DNA of 64,000 bases from Xanthomonas hydrangeae (GCA_905142475.1 LR990730.1:4092001-4156000), one strand, 5' to 3'; numbered from the stretch's first letter, positions 35,605 through 45,638 are shown. The notes: generated from the letters alone by a model not told the origin. Numbers and translations: made by a program.

Positions 35605-36257
35605 CAGGGCGAGACCGTCCATTGATCGACCAGCAGGCGCACCTTTGCCTCGCCGTTGCGGGCTTCGATGCGCTGCGGCAGCTCGGGCTGACCGGCGCTG
35701 GCCGGGGCCCAGGCGAGAAATTCGATGACCCAACCGTCCTGCTGCACGGTGCGCGGGCGGGCGGCAGCATCCAGATCCACGCGCTCGGCGCCCGCATCGG
35801 CGATCCGCAGTGCGCGCACCCAATCGGGCATCTGGTTGACCGGGATGGTCCATCCGGTGGCTTCCAGCAGTACCTGCTCGGCATCCGGACCGCTGCGCGG
35901 GCCACCTTCCAGCCCTTCCAGGCGTCCGACGCCGCTGGCGGTGTCGCCAGTGAGCACCCAGCTCTGCCGGGTTACCGGCGCACTGAGCTGCACGCGATAC
36001 TGCGCACCGTCCTGCTGCCAGTCGATGCGGCCACTACCACCATTGCTGCCCTTGCTGATCGCCACCCGGCCCTGGAACGACCAGGTCGGATGCGCCTGCA
36101 GCCAGGCCTGGCGTGCGGCTTCGGCCTGCCGCGCACCCTCGGAAACCTGCGCGACCACTGCGGCGCCACCGCCCTGCCCGCGCGGCACGCTGACGCAGGC
36201 CGACAGCCCGACCAGCACCAGCCCGCCCAGGGCCAGTGTTCGGATCGTCCTGCTCAT
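35604..36257 (-). CDS. lolB: outer membrane lipoprotein LolB
   Basis: LolB, 217 residues, receives lipoproteins from LolA and inserts them into the outer membrane. The signal peptide ends in the lipobox LSAC with Cys21 as the lipidated residue. [12 protein letters not shown] and the [19 protein letters not shown] core are typical of LolB. It overlaps the TPR gene by 4 nt (ATGA) and ispE by 1 nt, so three genes are translationally linked. Confidence 0.93.
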   Translation of the reverse strand: MSRTIRTLALGGLVLVGLSACVSVPRGQGGGAAVVAQVSEGARQAEAARQAWLQAHPTWSFQGRVAISKGSNGGSGRIDWQQDGAQYRVQLSAPVTRQSWVLTGDTASGVGRLEGLEGGPRSGPDAEQVLLEATGWTIPVNQMPDWVRALRIADAGAERVDLDAAARPRTVQQDGWVIEFLAWAPASAGQPELPQRIEARNGEAKVRLLVDQWTVSP

Positions 36258-37942
36258 AGTCCGAATTTTTCCACGGCGCGCTGCAGCGCGCGGTTGTCCG
36301 GATCCAGACGCCGCGCCTCATCGAAGTAGCGCCGCGCCTCCTCCTGCTTGCCGCTGACCCACAGCACCTCGCCAACGTGCGCGGCGATTTCCGGGTCCTT
36401 GACCAGCGCCCAGGCGCGGCGCAGCTGCACCAGGGCTTCCTTGGTGCGGCCCATGCGATACAGCACCCAGCCGTAGCTGTCGACGATGGCCGGGTTGTCC
36501 GGGTCTGCGGTGCGGGCGCGGTCGATCAGCGCCAGCGCTTCCTTGTAGCGGGTGGTGCGGTCGGCCAGGGTGTAGCCCAGCGCGTTCAGCGCCGCCACGT
36601 TTTCCGGTTCGGCCACCAGGATCTTGCGCAGGTCGGCCTCGGCACGCGCGACATCGTCGCGGCGCTCCCAGGCCAGGCCGCGGGCATACAGCAGCGCGCC
36701 GTCATCCGGATAGGCGGCCAGGCCGCGCTCGAAGGCATCCAGTTCGCCCGCTGCGTCGTCGGCGCGCTGGTGCAGCTCGGCTTCGAGCACGTAGGCGTCG
36801 CGACGCGCGTCGTCGTCGGCAGTGGCATCGCTCTGCAATGCGCGCGCTTCGGCGAGCGCCTCGGGCTTGCGGCCCAGTTCGTACAGGGCGCTGGCGGCGC
36901 GCAGGCGCGCTTCGCTCAGCTGCGCCCCCCCGGGCACGCCGCGATACCACTCCACCGCCTCGTCGTAGCGCTTGAGGAATTCGGCGATCTTGCCGAGCAG
37001 CAGGCGGCGGTCAGGGTCGGGCTTGGCGGCATTGCTCTTGAGCTCGCCGTACAGCGCCTCGAGCGCAGTGCGATCCTTTTCCTTGGCCAGCATGGAGGCA
37101 CGCAGCCCGTAGGTCTGGGTGTCCTGCGGCCCGGTCGACAACACCCGTGCGGCGGCTTCGGTCTGCCCCATGGCGTCGTAGGCAAACGCCAGCGCGCCAC
37201 GCAGCTCGGAATCCTTGACCGCCTGCGGCTCGACATTCTTCAGCAGTGCCAGCGCTTCGTCGTTCTTGCCTTCCTGCTGCAGCTGGGTGGCGTGCAACAA
37301 GGCCACGCGCGGCTCTTCGGGGAAGCGGCGCACCACTTCGTCGACGATGCGCTTGGCCAGCGCCGGGCGCTCCATGCGCAGGGCGAGCCGGCCGAATTCC
37401 TGCCAGGCTTCGATCTGATTGGGGATGGCGCCGGCCTTGACCAGGTCCTCGAGCACGTCGGCGGAGGCTTCCGGCTCGCGCCCGCCATTGGCCAGGGCGA
37501 TCAGGGCGAAGCGCCAGCCGCGCGGGTCTGGCTCCTTGAGCAGGCCGAGCAGATCACGGCGGGCGGTACGCAGGTCGTTGCGGCGCAACGCCAGCGAGGC
37601 TTCGGTACTGCGCATGGACATCGACGAGGGTGCGCGGGAGCGCCACAGCGCCAGGGCCTCGATCGCACGCGGGTCGTCGTTGGCCAGCATCGCGATGCGG
37701 GCGGCGCGTTCGGCCAGCCCGGCGTCGCCGGCCTCGGCCTTGGCGGCATCCAGGTAGGCGCGGGCGGCATCGTCCAACTGCCCGGCCTGCAAGGCGAATT
37801 CGCCGGCGAGCACCGGCTCCAGCGAGGTGGCGCCGGCGCGACCGGGCGGTGGCGCAGGCGGTGCTTTCTTGGGTGCTGCAGTGGCACTGGTGGAGACTGC
37901 GACCAGCAAAAGAACACACAGGATGCGAATCGGTACAGGCAT
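36254..37942 (-). CDS. secreted tetratricopeptide-repeat protein
   Basis: A 562-residue protein with a Sec signal peptide ([22 protein letters not shown]) and TPR-like helical repeats over nearly all of the remainder, such as [20 protein letters not shown] near the start and the C-terminal [20 protein letters not shown]. It probably acts in the periplasm or at the outer membrane. It directly precedes lolB with a 4-nt overlap, suggesting a role in envelope assembly, but no specific function can be assigned. Homologues at this locus are common in Xanthomonadaceae. Confidence 0.85.
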   Translation of the reverse strand: MPVPIRILCVLLLVAVSTSATAAPKKAPPAPPPGRAGATSLEPVLAGEFALQAGQLDDAARAYLDAAKAEAGDAGLAERAARIAMLANDDPRAIEALALWRSRAPSSMSMRSTEASLALRRNDLRTARRDLLGLLKEPDPRGWRFALIALANGGREPEASADVLEDLVKAGAIPNQIEAWQEFGRLALRMERPALAKRIVDEVVRRFPEEPRVALLHATQLQQEGKNDEALALLKNVEPQAVKDSELRGALAFAYDAMGQTEAAARVLSTGPQDTQTYGLRASMLAKEKDRTALEALYGELKSNAAKPDPDRRLLLGKIAEFLKRYDEAVEWYRGVPGGAQLSEARLRAASALYELGRKPEALAEARALQSDATADDDARRDAYVLEAELHQRADDAAGELDAFERGLAAYPDDGALLYARGLAWERRDDVARAEADLRKILVAEPENVAALNALGYTLADRTTRYKEALALIDRARTADPDNPAIVDSYGWVLYRMGRTKEALVQLRRAWALVKDPEIAAHVGEVLWVSGKQEEARRYFDEARRLDPDNRALQRAVEKFGL

Positions 37943-38007
37943 CGGGGGCAACCGGGCCGTAAAATGGGGCCTTGAATGGCCGCCAGCTTATCGCAAGCAA
38001 CTGAACA

Positions 38008-39306
38008 ATGACGTTGTGGGTGCTCGGACTGAATCACCAGACCGCACCTGTGGACCTGCGCGAACGCGCGGCGTTCGCAGGTGACGCGTTGCCGCGCGCG
38101 CTCGAATCCCTGCGCGCGTTGCCGCAGGTGCGCGAGGCCGCGTTGCTGTCCACCTGCAACCGCACCGAGCTGTATGCGATGTCCGACGACCCGCACAGCC
38201 TGGTGAGCTGGCTGGAGACCCATGCGCCGGGCTTGAGCGGCTACCTGTATCAGCATCAGGAGGAAGCGGCGGTGCGCCACCTGTTCCGCGTCGCCACCGG
38301 GCTGGACTCGATGGTGCTGGGCGAGCCGCAGATCCTGGGCCAGGTGAAGGACGCCTGGGCAGTGGCGCGTGCACACGGCGCACTGGGCAGCGGGCTGGAC
38401 CGCCTGTTCCAGCAGACCTTCTCGGTCGCCAAGCGGGCGCGCACCGATACACGCGTCGGTGCCAATCCGGTGTCGGTGGCCTCCACTGCGGTACGACTGG
38501 CGCAGGAATCCTTCGCGCGGCTCAACGAATCCACCGTGCTGCTGATCGGCGCGGGCGAAACCATCGAGCTTGCGGCCAAGCATCTGAGCGAAGGCCGCGT
38601 GCGCCGCTTGTTGATCGCCAATCGCACGCTTGCGCATGCGCAGACGCTGGCCAGCCAGCACGGCGGTTACGCCCTGCCGCTGACCGATCTGGACCGCCAT
38701 CTGGCCGAAGCCGACGTGGTGTTCTCGGCCACCGCCGCGCGCGAGCCGATCGTGACGCGGGTGCAGGTGGAACAGGCACTGCGCGCGCGCAAGCGCAAGC
38801 CGATGCTGCTGTTCGACCTGGCGGTGCCGCGCGACATCGAAGCCTCGGTGGCCGAACTCGGCGACGCCTACCTGTACACGGTGGACGACCTGGAACGCGC
38901 GGTGGAAGACAACCGCCGCGGCCGCCGTGAAGCCGCCGATCAGGCCGAAGCCATCATCGACCTGCAGGTGGCTCGCTATGTCGAGACCTTGCAGGCCAAC
39001 GCGCGCCAGGCGCCGCTGAAGCGCTTGCGCGCGTTCGGCGACAGTACCCGCGACGAACTGCTGGCCAAGGCGCGCCAGCAATTGCACAACGGCAAGCCGG
39101 CCGACGAAGTACTGGAACAGCTGGCGCACGCGCTGACCAACCGGCTGCTGCATCCGCCCACTGCCGCGCTGCGCGATGCCGCGCTCAACAACGACCTGGA
39201 ATTGACCAGCGCGGCCGACCGGCTGTTCCCGGAAAAACCGGGTTACCAACATCCCCCTGTAGCCACCCCGATCGTGAGGACCGATGACGCCGACCCTGCG
39301 CCGTAA
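38008..39306 (+). CDS. hemA: glutamyl-tRNA reductase
   Basis: HemA, 432 residues, reduces glutamyl-tRNA to glutamate-1-semialdehyde, the first committed step of C5-pathway haem synthesis. Catalytic Cys50 lies in [32 protein letters not shown] and the NADPH-binding [16 protein letters not shown] are present, and the C-terminal dimerisation domain is complete. It is divergent from the TPR-lolB-ispE unit and overlaps prfA by 23 nt. Confidence 0.97.
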   Translation: MTLWVLGLNHQTAPVDLRERAAFAGDALPRALESLRALPQVREAALLSTCNRTELYAMSDDPHSLVSWLETHAPGLSGYLYQHQEEAAVRHLFRVATGLDSMVLGEPQILGQVKDAWAVARAHGALGSGLDRLFQQTFSVAKRARTDTRVGANPVSVASTAVRLAQESFARLNESTVLLIGAGETIELAAKHLSEGRVRRLLIANRTLAHAQTLASQHGGYALPLTDLDRHLAEADVVFSATAAREPIVTRVQVEQALRARKRKPMLLFDLAVPRDIEASVAELGDAYLYTVDDLERAVEDNRRGRREAADQAEAIIDLQVARYVETLQANARQAPLKRLRAFGDSTRDELLAKARQQLHNGKPADEVLEQLAHALTNRLLHPPTAALRDAALNNDLELTSAADRLFPEKPGYQHPPVATPIVRTDDADPAP

Positions 39307-40369
39307 GCTCGAAGCGCTGGCCGAGCGCCGCGAAGAACTGCAGCACCTGCTCTCCGACCCCGATGTGGTCAACAACAACGACAGGTTCCGCGCGCTGTCG
39401 CGCGAACTGTCGCAGCTGGAGCCGGTGGCCGTGGCCCTGGAAGACGAAGCGCGCGCCAAGGCCGACCTGAGCGCGGCCGAAGCGATGCGTAACGATCCGG
39501 AGATGCGCGAGCTGGCCGAAGAGGAGATCGCCGTCGCACAGGCGCGCCTGGAAGAACTGGATGCGCAACTGGCCTTGCTGCTGGTGCCGCGCGACCCGCG
39601 CGATGACGGCAACCTGTTCCTGGAAGTACGCGCCGGTACCGGCGGCGACGAGGCGGCGATCTTTGCCGGCGACCTGTTCCGCATGTACGCGCGCTATGCC
39701 GAGCGCCAGGGCTGGAAGGTGGAAATCGAATCCGACAGCCCCGGCGAGCACGGCGGCTACAAGGAAGTGGTGGCACGGGTGGTCGGACGCGGCGCATATT
39801 CGCGGCTGAAATTCGAATCCGGCACCCATCGTGTGCAGCGCGTGCCGGCGACCGAGTCGCAGGGCCGCATCCACACCTCGGCGGCCACGGTGGCGATCAT
39901 TCCCGAAGCCGACGATGTGGAAGAGATCGTGATCAATCCGGCGGATTTGAAGGTCGATACCTTTCGCTCGTCCGGCGCAGGCGGCCAGCACGTCAACAAG
40001 ACCGAATCGGCGATCCGCATCACCCACGTGCCCAGCGGCGTGGTGGTGGAATGCCAGACCGAGCGCAGCCAGCACGCCAATCGCGACAAGGCGATGAAGC
40101 GACTGAAGGCGCAATTGGTTGAAGCCGAACGCAGCAAGGCCGCGGCGGCCGAAGCGCAGACGCGCAAATTGCAGGTAGGTAGCGGCGACCGTAGCCAACG
40201 CATCCGCACCTATAGCTTCCCGCAGGGCCGCATCACCGACCACCGCGTGGAAGGCCTCACGTTGTACGACCTGCCCAACATCATCGAAGGCGATCTGGAT
40301 GCCTTGATCGCACGCTTACTGCACGAACATCAGGCCGACGAACTGGCGCGGTTGAGCGACAGCCCGTGA
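39284..40369 (+). CDS. prfA: peptide chain release factor 1
   Basis: RF1, 361 residues, terminates translation at UAA and UAG. The codon-recognition tripeptide PAT (188-190) and the peptidyl-hydrolysis motif GGQ (233-235, in [10 protein letters not shown]) are in the expected places. It overlaps hemA (the hemA-prfA pair is conserved) and its TGA overlaps the GTG of the next gene. prmC, which often follows prfA, is absent here; the OGT homologue takes its place. Confidence 0.98.
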   Translation: MTPTLRRKLEALAERREELQHLLSDPDVVNNNDRFRALSRELSQLEPVAVALEDEARAKADLSAAEAMRNDPEMRELAEEEIAVAQARLEELDAQLALLLVPRDPRDDGNLFLEVRAGTGGDEAAIFAGDLFRMYARYAERQGWKVEIESDSPGEHGGYKEVVARVVGRGAYSRLKFESGTHRVQRVPATESQGRIHTSAATVAIIPEADDVEEIVINPADLKVDTFRSSGAGGQHVNKTESAIRITHVPSGVVVECQTERSQHANRDKAMKRLKAQLVEAERSKAAAAEAQTRKLQVGSGDRSQRIRTYSFPQGRITDHRVEGLTLYDLPNIIEGDLDALIARLLHEHQADELARLSDSP

Positions 40370-42072
40370 GTGCGCAGGTCCCGCGCGAGCTGTTGCAGCT
40401 GCGCGAGGCGGTGCGACACCAGCCGGGCGATTTCATCGCCTGGCTGATGCTGGCCGACGCCGAACTCGGCATGGGCGCGATCGCTGCCGGCGAAGCCGCG
40501 GTGCAACGTGCAATTGCACTGCATCCGGGCCATCCGGAAGCAGTGGCGCGGCTTGGACGGGTGCGCTGGGCGCAGCAACGGCATGCCGAGGCGGCGGCGT
40601 TGTTGCAGCAGGCATCGGCCCTGGTGCCGCGGCATCCGGGCATTGCGTTGTGGCTTGGGCATGCATTGGAAGACGCCGGCCAGGCCGAAGCTGCGGCGGC
40701 CGCGTATACGCGTGCACATCACTTGCTGCCCGACGAGCCATATATCACTGCGCAATTGCTCAACTGGCGCCGCCGCCTGTGCGATTGGCGTGAGCTGGAT
40801 GCACTGGCTGCGCAGGTGCGTGCCGCGGTGGCGCACGGCGTTGCGGCGGTGGAACCGTTCGCCTTCCTGAGCGAGGACGCCAGCGCTGCCGAACAGCTCG
40901 CGTGTGCACGAACGCGCGCGCAGACGATTGCTTCCGTCCTGCGCCCGCTACCACCGACTGCCGTGCGCCGCCGGGGCGCGTTGCGGGTCGGCTTCGTCTC
41001 CAATGGGTTTGGTGCACATCCCACCGGCTTGCTGACAGTGGCGTTATTCGAAGCGCTGCAGCGGCGTCAGCCGACCTTGCAAGTGCATCTGTTTGCGACC
41101 AGCCATGACGACCGCAGCGAGATTCGCGCGCGCCTGGCGCAAGCCACGGCCTTGCACGATGTCACCGCGCTAGGGCACCTGGCCACCGCGCACCACATTC
41201 GCGATCAAGGCATCGATCTGTTGTTCGATCTGCGCGGCTGGGGCGGCGGCGGACGCCCGGAAGTCTTTGCGTTGCGGCCAGCGCCGGTGCAGCTCAATTG
41301 GCTGGCGTACCCGGCCACGTCTGGCGCACCGTGGATGGATTACGTGCTGGGGGATGCATTTGCGCTGCCACCGTCGCTGGAGGCGCACTACAGCGAACAG
41401 GTGCTGCGTTTGGGCGGTGCGTTTCAGCCGTCAGACACCTCGCGCGTGGTCGCCGAACCGCCGTCGCGCGCCCAATGCGGCTTGCCCGAGCATGGCGTGG
41501 TGCTGTGCTGCTTCAACAATAGCTACAAGCTCAATCCACGCAGCATCACGCGCATGTTGGCGGTGTTGCACGCGGTGCCGGGCAGCGTGCTGTGGCTGTT
41601 GTCCGGGCCAGGCGAGGCCGACGCGCGCTTGCATGCGGCGGCGCAGGCGCAAGGCGTGGATGCGCAGCGGCTGGTATTCATGCCGAAGTTGCCGCATGCG
41701 CAGTATCTGTCGCGTTACCGGCATGCGGACCTGTTCCTGGATACGCATCCTTACAACGCGCATACCACTGCGTCCGATGCATTGTGGGCGGGTTGCCCGG
41801 TGTTGACGACGCCTGGGGAGACGTTTGCGGCGCGCGTGGCTGGCAGCTTGAATCATCACCTGGGGCTGGATGAGATGAATGTGGCGGACGACGCTGCGTT
41901 TGTGGCCAAGGCGGTGGCGGTGGCGGGTGATCCGGCGGCGTTATTGGCACTGCGTGCACGGGTGGATGTGCTGCGCCAGGCGTCAGGGGTGTTTGATATG
42001 GATGGGTTTGCGGATGGGTTGGGGACATTGTTGCGTGGGGTGGCGGGGCGGCATGGTTATTTGGGTGGGTAG
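40366..42072 (+). CDS. O-GlcNAc transferase-like protein (GT41, TPR plus glycosyltransferase)
   Basis: This 568-residue protein has an N-terminal TPR-like helical region (about 1-150) followed by the two Rossmann-like domains of the GT41/SPINDLY family (from about 205). It matches the X. campestris OGT homologue in length, and His218 (GFGAHPTG) and Lys388 (NSYKLN), residues reported as important there, fall at exactly those numbers. The [20 protein letters not shown] region is the UDP-sugar-binding end. GTG start at 40366 overlaps the prfA stop (GTGA). The natural substrate is not known to me. Confidence 0.9.
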   Translation: MSAQVPRELLQLREAVRHQPGDFIAWLMLADAELGMGAIAAGEAAVQRAIALHPGHPEAVARLGRVRWAQQRHAEAAALLQQASALVPRHPGIALWLGHALEDAGQAEAAAAAYTRAHHLLPDEPYITAQLLNWRRRLCDWRELDALAAQVRAAVAHGVAAVEPFAFLSEDASAAEQLACARTRAQTIASVLRPLPPTAVRRRGALRVGFVSNGFGAHPTGLLTVALFEALQRRQPTLQVHLFATSHDDRSEIRARLAQATALHDVTALGHLATAHHIRDQGIDLLFDLRGWGGGGRPEVFALRPAPVQLNWLAYPATSGAPWMDYVLGDAFALPPSLEAHYSEQVLRLGGAFQPSDTSRVVAEPPSRAQCGLPEHGVVLCCFNNSYKLNPRSITRMLAVLHAVPGSVLWLLSGPGEADARLHAAAQAQGVDAQRLVFMPKLPHAQYLSRYRHADLFLDTHPYNAHTTASDALWAGCPVLTTPGETFAARVAGSLNHHLGLDEMNVADDAAFVAKAVAVAGDPAALLALRARVDVLRQASGVFDMDGFADGLGTLLRGVAGRHGYLGG

Positions 42073-42128
42073 TGCAGGCTTCTCGCTTTCAACGTAGATG
42101 GCTGTCTTCCGCCGTACCCTCACCCCAA

Positions 42129-42151
42129 CCCCTCTCCCGACGGGAGAGGGG
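42129..42151. repeat. CCCCTCTCCC palindrome
   Basis: CCCCTCTCCC (42129-42138), GAC, GGGAGAGGGG (42142-42151) is a perfect 10-bp stem. It is preceded by TACCCTCACCCCAA and followed by CTTAAG. It lies 56 nt after the ogt stop and could serve as a transcription end or stability hairpin for the hemA-prfA-ogt unit. The motif resembles an intergenic repeat I believe is frequent in Xanthomonas genomes. Confidence 0.6.
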
Positions 42152-42233
42152 CTTAAGAGCGTTACTCAAAGCTTTTTGTGCTCAGAACGTTCCAAGCCAC
42201 GGCAACAACGTAAGTCACAGCAATGAAGTGCCA

Positions 42234-42348
42234 GGGCGGCAGCGTGGCCGGGGATTGGCGGAGAGCGGCACACGGATGTGCCGCGGCGGCGAGTCAGACA
42301 GGATGTCTGACCGAGCCGAGGAGCCGATCCCCGGCCACGCTGCCGCCC
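42234..42348. repeat. composite palindromic element (three-way junction)
   Basis: Outer arms 42234-42255 and 42327-42348 are perfectly complementary over 22 bp (beginning GGGCGGCAGCG). Inside are two further perfect hairpins: GCGGCACA, CGGA, TGTGCCGC (42265-42284) and GTCAGACA, GGA, TGTCTGAC (42293-42311). Both inner loops contain GGA and are followed by TGT. The whole can fold as a three-way junction in single-stranded DNA or RNA, on either strand. No gene or transposase is associated. Confidence 0.75.
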
Positions 42349-42461
42349 CTTACCGAAGCTCGTACCGACAGGGATCAGCTAGTAACTACAGGCTTCAGCC
42401 GGTACCGACAGGCATCGTGCTTCGCCGTCCCCTCACACCCCCGCTCCGCGTTTGCGGCGCC

Positions 42462-42596
42462 GGCGCTCCAAGGCACGCGCGCCCATGGCGCACAAGCTGT
42501 GCCTCCGCGCCCCGGAGGCAGAGGGGCGTCGAACCTTGCGGCGCGGGCGCTCGGCGGCGCGCACACCAGTGGCGCGCAAGCTGTGCCTTCTCGCCC
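42462..42596. repeat. imperfect tandem duplication, 84-bp period
   Basis: Two units, 42462-42513 and 42546-42596, share GGCGCTC at the start, TGGCGC and CAAGCTGTGCCT in the middle and CGCCC at the end, with substitutions between. The pattern leaves short open frames on both strands that look protein-like but are probably not genes. It resembles dispersed intergenic repeats rather than a coding remnant. Confidence 0.45.
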
Positions 42597-42738
42597 TGCA
42601 GGGAGAGCGGCTTATCGACTTGCCACGCACTGTCAGTTGCTAGTTGCCCGTGTCAGCGGACCCTCGAATGCAACCAAGATTGTGCGGCTTCACGCCGCGG
42701 CGCTGTACCCGCTCGTCCCGGCTCGCTAGGCTTGGAGC

Positions 42739-43257
42739 ATGCCTTCCAATCTCGACTTCATTCCCTTGCACCTGTGCGTGCTGACGGTGTCCGACAGCCG
42801 CAGCCTGGCCGATGATCGCTCCGGCGATTATCTGGTCGAGGCCCTCACTCACGACGGTCACCTGCTGCACGAACGCGCGTTATGCCCGGACGACCGTTAC
42901 CGCATGCGCGCGATCGTCTCGAACTGGATTGCCGATGCGCAGGTCAACGGCATCCTGATCACCGGCGGCACCGGCTTTACCGGCCGTGACAGCACGCCGG
43001 AGGCGATCACGCCCTTGCTGGACAAGACCATGCCCGGGTTTGGCGAATTGTTTCGCGCCATCAGCGTGGAAGAAATCGGCACCTCGTCGCTGCAGTCGCG
43101 CGCATTCGCAGGCCTGGCCAATCACAGCTTCGTGTTCTGCCTGCCCGGCTCCACCTCGGCCTGCCGCACGGCCTGGGAAAAGATCGTGCGTGCACAACTG
43201 GATGCGCGCACCAAGCCCTGCAATCTGGCGACACTGCGTCCACGTCTGGGCGAATAG
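42739..43257 (+). CDS. moaB: molybdenum cofactor biosynthesis protein B
   Basis: MoaB/Mog-family protein, 172 residues, proposed to adenylate molybdopterin or act in molybdenum insertion. The family motif TGGTGFTGRD lies at residues 75-84, followed by PEAITPLLDKTMPGFGELFR, and a serine-rich LPGSTSACRTAW segment is near the C-terminus. The start MPSNLDFIPLHLCVLTVSDS agrees with family length. It stands alone between the repeat region and ppk2, without other moa genes nearby. Confidence 0.94.
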   Translation: MPSNLDFIPLHLCVLTVSDSRSLADDRSGDYLVEALTHDGHLLHERALCPDDRYRMRAIVSNWIADAQVNGILITGGTGFTGRDSTPEAITPLLDKTMPGFGELFRAISVEEIGTSSLQSRAFAGLANHSFVFCLPGSTSACRTAWEKIVRAQLDARTKPCNLATLRPRLGE

Positions 43258-43289
43258 CCTGCGCGCTCTCCACCGTTGTTGGAACGCGC

Positions 43290-44072
43290 ATGTCGCACCT
43301 GAAACGCAAGGCCTACAAAAAACTGCTGGCACCGCTGCAGCTTGAACTGGTCAACATGGCGCGCTGGCTGCGGCATACCAACCAGCGCGCACTGGTGCTG
43401 GTGGAAGGCCGCGATACCGCCGGCAAGGGCGGTGTGATCCAGACCATCGCCAGCCACCTCAATCCGCGCCAATGCCGGGTGGTGGCGCTGCCGACACCCA
43501 ACGATCGCGAAAGCACGCAATGGTATTTCCAGCGCTATGTGGCGCATCTGCCGGCGGCCGGCGAGTTGGTGCTGATGGATCGCAGCTGGTACAACCGCGC
43601 CGGTGTGGAACGGGTGATGGGCTACTGCACCGACGCCCAATACGAGGCGTTTCTTGAACAGGCGCCGCGCTTCGAACAACTGCTGGTCGACGACGGCATG
43701 TTGCTGTTCAAGTATTGGCTGTGCGTGGATCAGGCCGAGCAGGAACAGCGCTTCGCCGAACGCCACGAAGATCCGCTCAAGGGCTGGAAACTGTCGCCGG
43801 TGGATCTGCAGTCACGCAGCAAGTACGACGACTACACCGCTGCACGCGAGCGCATGCTCGAAGTGACGCATACGCCGGAGGCACCGTGGACGCTGGTGGA
43901 GTTCAACGACCAGAAGCTGGGCCGATTGAGCCTGATCCGCGACCTGCTGGATCGGCTCCCGGACACCGCGGTGCCCGAAGAAAAAGTGCAGCTGCCGCCG
44001 TTGGACGGCAAACCGCACAAGGAACGTTATGGCGTGCTGGAACCGATCGACGATTACGCCGGCCAGTCCTGA
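43290..44072 (+). CDS. ppk2: polyphosphate kinase 2 family protein
   Basis: PPK2-family polyphosphate:nucleotide phosphotransferase, 260 residues, the short single-domain form. The Walker A motif EGRDTAGKGG is at residues 39-48, the lid/Walker B segment LMDRSWYNRAGVERVMG near 96-111, and the CVDQAEQEQRFAERHEDPLK region follows. It starts MSHLKRKAYKKLLAPLQLEL. Whether it mainly makes nucleotides from polyphosphate or polyphosphate from nucleotides cannot be told from sequence by eye. Its 3' end overlaps the convergent gene by 19 nt. Confidence 0.94.
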   Translation: MSHLKRKAYKKLLAPLQLELVNMARWLRHTNQRALVLVEGRDTAGKGGVIQTIASHLNPRQCRVVALPTPNDRESTQWYFQRYVAHLPAAGELVLMDRSWYNRAGVERVMGYCTDAQYEAFLEQAPRFEQLLVDDGMLLFKYWLCVDQAEQEQRFAERHEDPLKGWKLSPVDLQSRSKYDDYTAARERMLEVTHTPEAPWTLVEFNDQKLGRLSLIRDLLDRLPDTAVPEEKVQLPPLDGKPHKERYGVLEPIDDYAGQS

Positions 44073-45286
44073 GAGAGTTCGTCGCTGGCAGCGGTGGTCC
44101 GCGGCAACGGATACAGGCCGGCCTGACGCTCGGCCTGCTCGGCCTGCAGCACCAACTGGCTCAGGCGCTGACTGAACAGCTGCATGAAACCGCGGTGCAG
44201 CGGACGCATCGCTTCGATGTAATCCACATCATCGGCCTGTGCCCCGAGCGGGCTGCACGAGGACAGCAAGACTTCGTCCAGGCGTAGCGCGCTGTCCGGC
44301 AGACGCACCAGTGCGGCGCGACGCAACCAGTCGCGCATGCCCTGGCGGTATTCGGCAGCCAGGATGTAGGCCACTTCGACCTGATCCAGGTCCACGTCCG
44401 GATTCCACGCCAGCACCTGGATGACCTGCGAACGCTCGTCCAGCATGCGGCTTTCAGCGACCAGACCATGCAATTGCTGTAGCAAACGCCACTGCACGCC
44501 AGCGGCCTCGCGCTGCGGCGTCGGCATGGTCTCCATGGCCAGCGCCAATCGGCGTGCGAACAACGCCGGCACATCGGCCAGCACGATCGGGCCGGCATCG
44601 GCGCCGAGCAGGAAGCGCTCGGTACGCAGCGTGGCGGTATCTGGCAGATAGCCGTCCTGCAGCGGGCGGGTGACGCCGTGATCGAGCAGGGACAGCACCA
44701 CATCCAGCCAGTAGCGACGCTCCTGCTGCAGCGCGCGGTTAGCGCTGGCGTTCTGCCAGGCCGGGCGTACATCGTCCAGACGGGCGATGCAGGTCTGCGC
44801 ATCCAGGTTGTCCCAGGGCGCGCGGGTGGCGTCGTTGGGATCGAAGTTTTCCACGCTGAGCATGCCGCCGCCGAACCGGTGCCAGGCCGCGCCGCGCTGG
44901 GTATCGGCCGGGTCGGGCTTGGGCGCGGAGAGCGGCGCAGCGTTGGCCGGGCGCAGCAAGGCGGCGTAGGCGTCCGTCCACGAATCGGGCAGGCGTGCAG
45001 ACATGGGATAGGTCGCCGAAGACGCCTGACCCAGGCCGTCGCGCGCCAGCCGCAGGCTCCACAGCACCGCACCAATCACGATGCCGCCGAAGATCCAGGC
45101 CAGCAGCCAGCTCGTAGCCGCTTGCTCGGGTTGCAGCACGCGGGTCTGCGGTTGCAGGAACAACAACCAGCCGCTGCCCAGCAGCACGCCGAGATACAAC
45201 CACGGCGCGAGCTGCGTCAGCTGACGATTGCTGCGGTGTGCAGGCAACACGTGCCTGTCATTGCGGTCTTGAGATGGAGCGGCCAT
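44054..45286 (-). CDS. unrecognised membrane protein
   Basis: A 410-residue protein I do not recognise. Two hydrophobic segments occur near the N-terminus (about residues 27-45, LAPWLYLGVLLGSGWLLFL, and 60-80, WLLAWIFGGIVIGAVLWSL); the rest is soluble, acidic and contains many short helical stretches. The ATG at 45286 is chosen for its GGGGGA Shine-Dalgarno; an upstream ATG at 45301 is possible. It converges on ppk2 with a 19-nt overlap. No catalytic motif or domain could be assigned. Confidence 0.75.
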   Translation of the reverse strand: MAAPSQDRNDRHVLPAHRSNRQLTQLAPWLYLGVLLGSGWLLFLQPQTRVLQPEQAATSWLLAWIFGGIVIGAVLWSLRLARDGLGQASSATYPMSARLPDSWTDAYAALLRPANAAPLSAPKPDPADTQRGAAWHRFGGGMLSVENFDPNDATRAPWDNLDAQTCIARLDDVRPAWQNASANRALQQERRYWLDVVLSLLDHGVTRPLQDGYLPDTATLRTERFLLGADAGPIVLADVPALFARRLALAMETMPTPQREAAGVQWRLLQQLHGLVAESRMLDERSQVIQVLAWNPDVDLDQVEVAYILAAEYRQGMRDWLRRAALVRLPDSALRLDEVLLSSCSPLGAQADDVDYIEAMRPLHRGFMQLFSQRLSQLVLQAEQAERQAGLYPLPRTTAASDELSQDWPA

Positions 45287-45371
45287 ACATTCCCCCTGCA
45301 CGCTGTGATCGCGTTGAGAGGGTTATCGGCGAGGCCATGCAAGTCTGTTGCCCTGCTCCAACGGCGAATGC

Positions 45372-45638
45372 TCAGCCAGTTACAAAGTCTTCAGTCGGCG
45401 GCATCGCGCAAGGCGTGCGCGTCACGGTCACGACCTTGGCCGCTGGCGGACCCTGCCAGAGCCAGGTTTCCAGCGCGTTCAACGCGGCATCGGTACCGGC
45501 GGCGATCACTTCCACGCTGCCGTCCGCCTGATTGCGCGCATGTCCGCGCACGCCCAGTGCAACCGCACGCTCGCGGGTGGAGGCGCGGAACCATACGCCC
45601 TGCACCACGCCGGTGACGACGAAGCGCGCCGCCTGCAT
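45372..45638 (-). CDS. acyP: acylphosphatase
   Basis: Acylphosphatase, 88 residues, hydrolyses carboxyl-phosphate bonds of small acyl phosphates. The signature GVVQGVWFRASTRERAVALG with the catalytic arginine and the second motif GHARNQADGSVEVIAAG (asparagine) are intact. The ATG overlaps the stop of the upstream thioredoxin-like gene by 1 nt (TGATG), so the two are probably co-translated. Confidence 0.95.
   Translation of the reverse strand: MQAARFVVTGVVQGVWFRASTRERAVALGVRGHARNQADGSVEVIAAGTDAALNALETWLWQGPPAAKVVTVTRTPCAMPPTEDFVTG

Larger units (their letters stand above)
42073..42738. other. repeat-rich gene-free region between ogt and moaB
   Basis: No coding frame with a recognisable product or good start is present in these 666 bp. 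The region is a mosaic of repeats: a 10-bp palindrome (42129-42151), a 115-bp composite palindrome (42234-42348), and an imperfect duplication with 84-bp offset (42462-42513 and 42546-42596). Short open frames here are a by-product of GC-rich repeats. The moaB promoter must lie in the last part but is not obvious. Confidence 0.65.

Noticed and set aside
42072..42815. Open frames of 170-250 codons in the ogt-moaB spacer
   Set aside because: They run through palindromic and duplicated repeats and into moaB in another frame; there is no Shine-Dalgarno sequence or domain.
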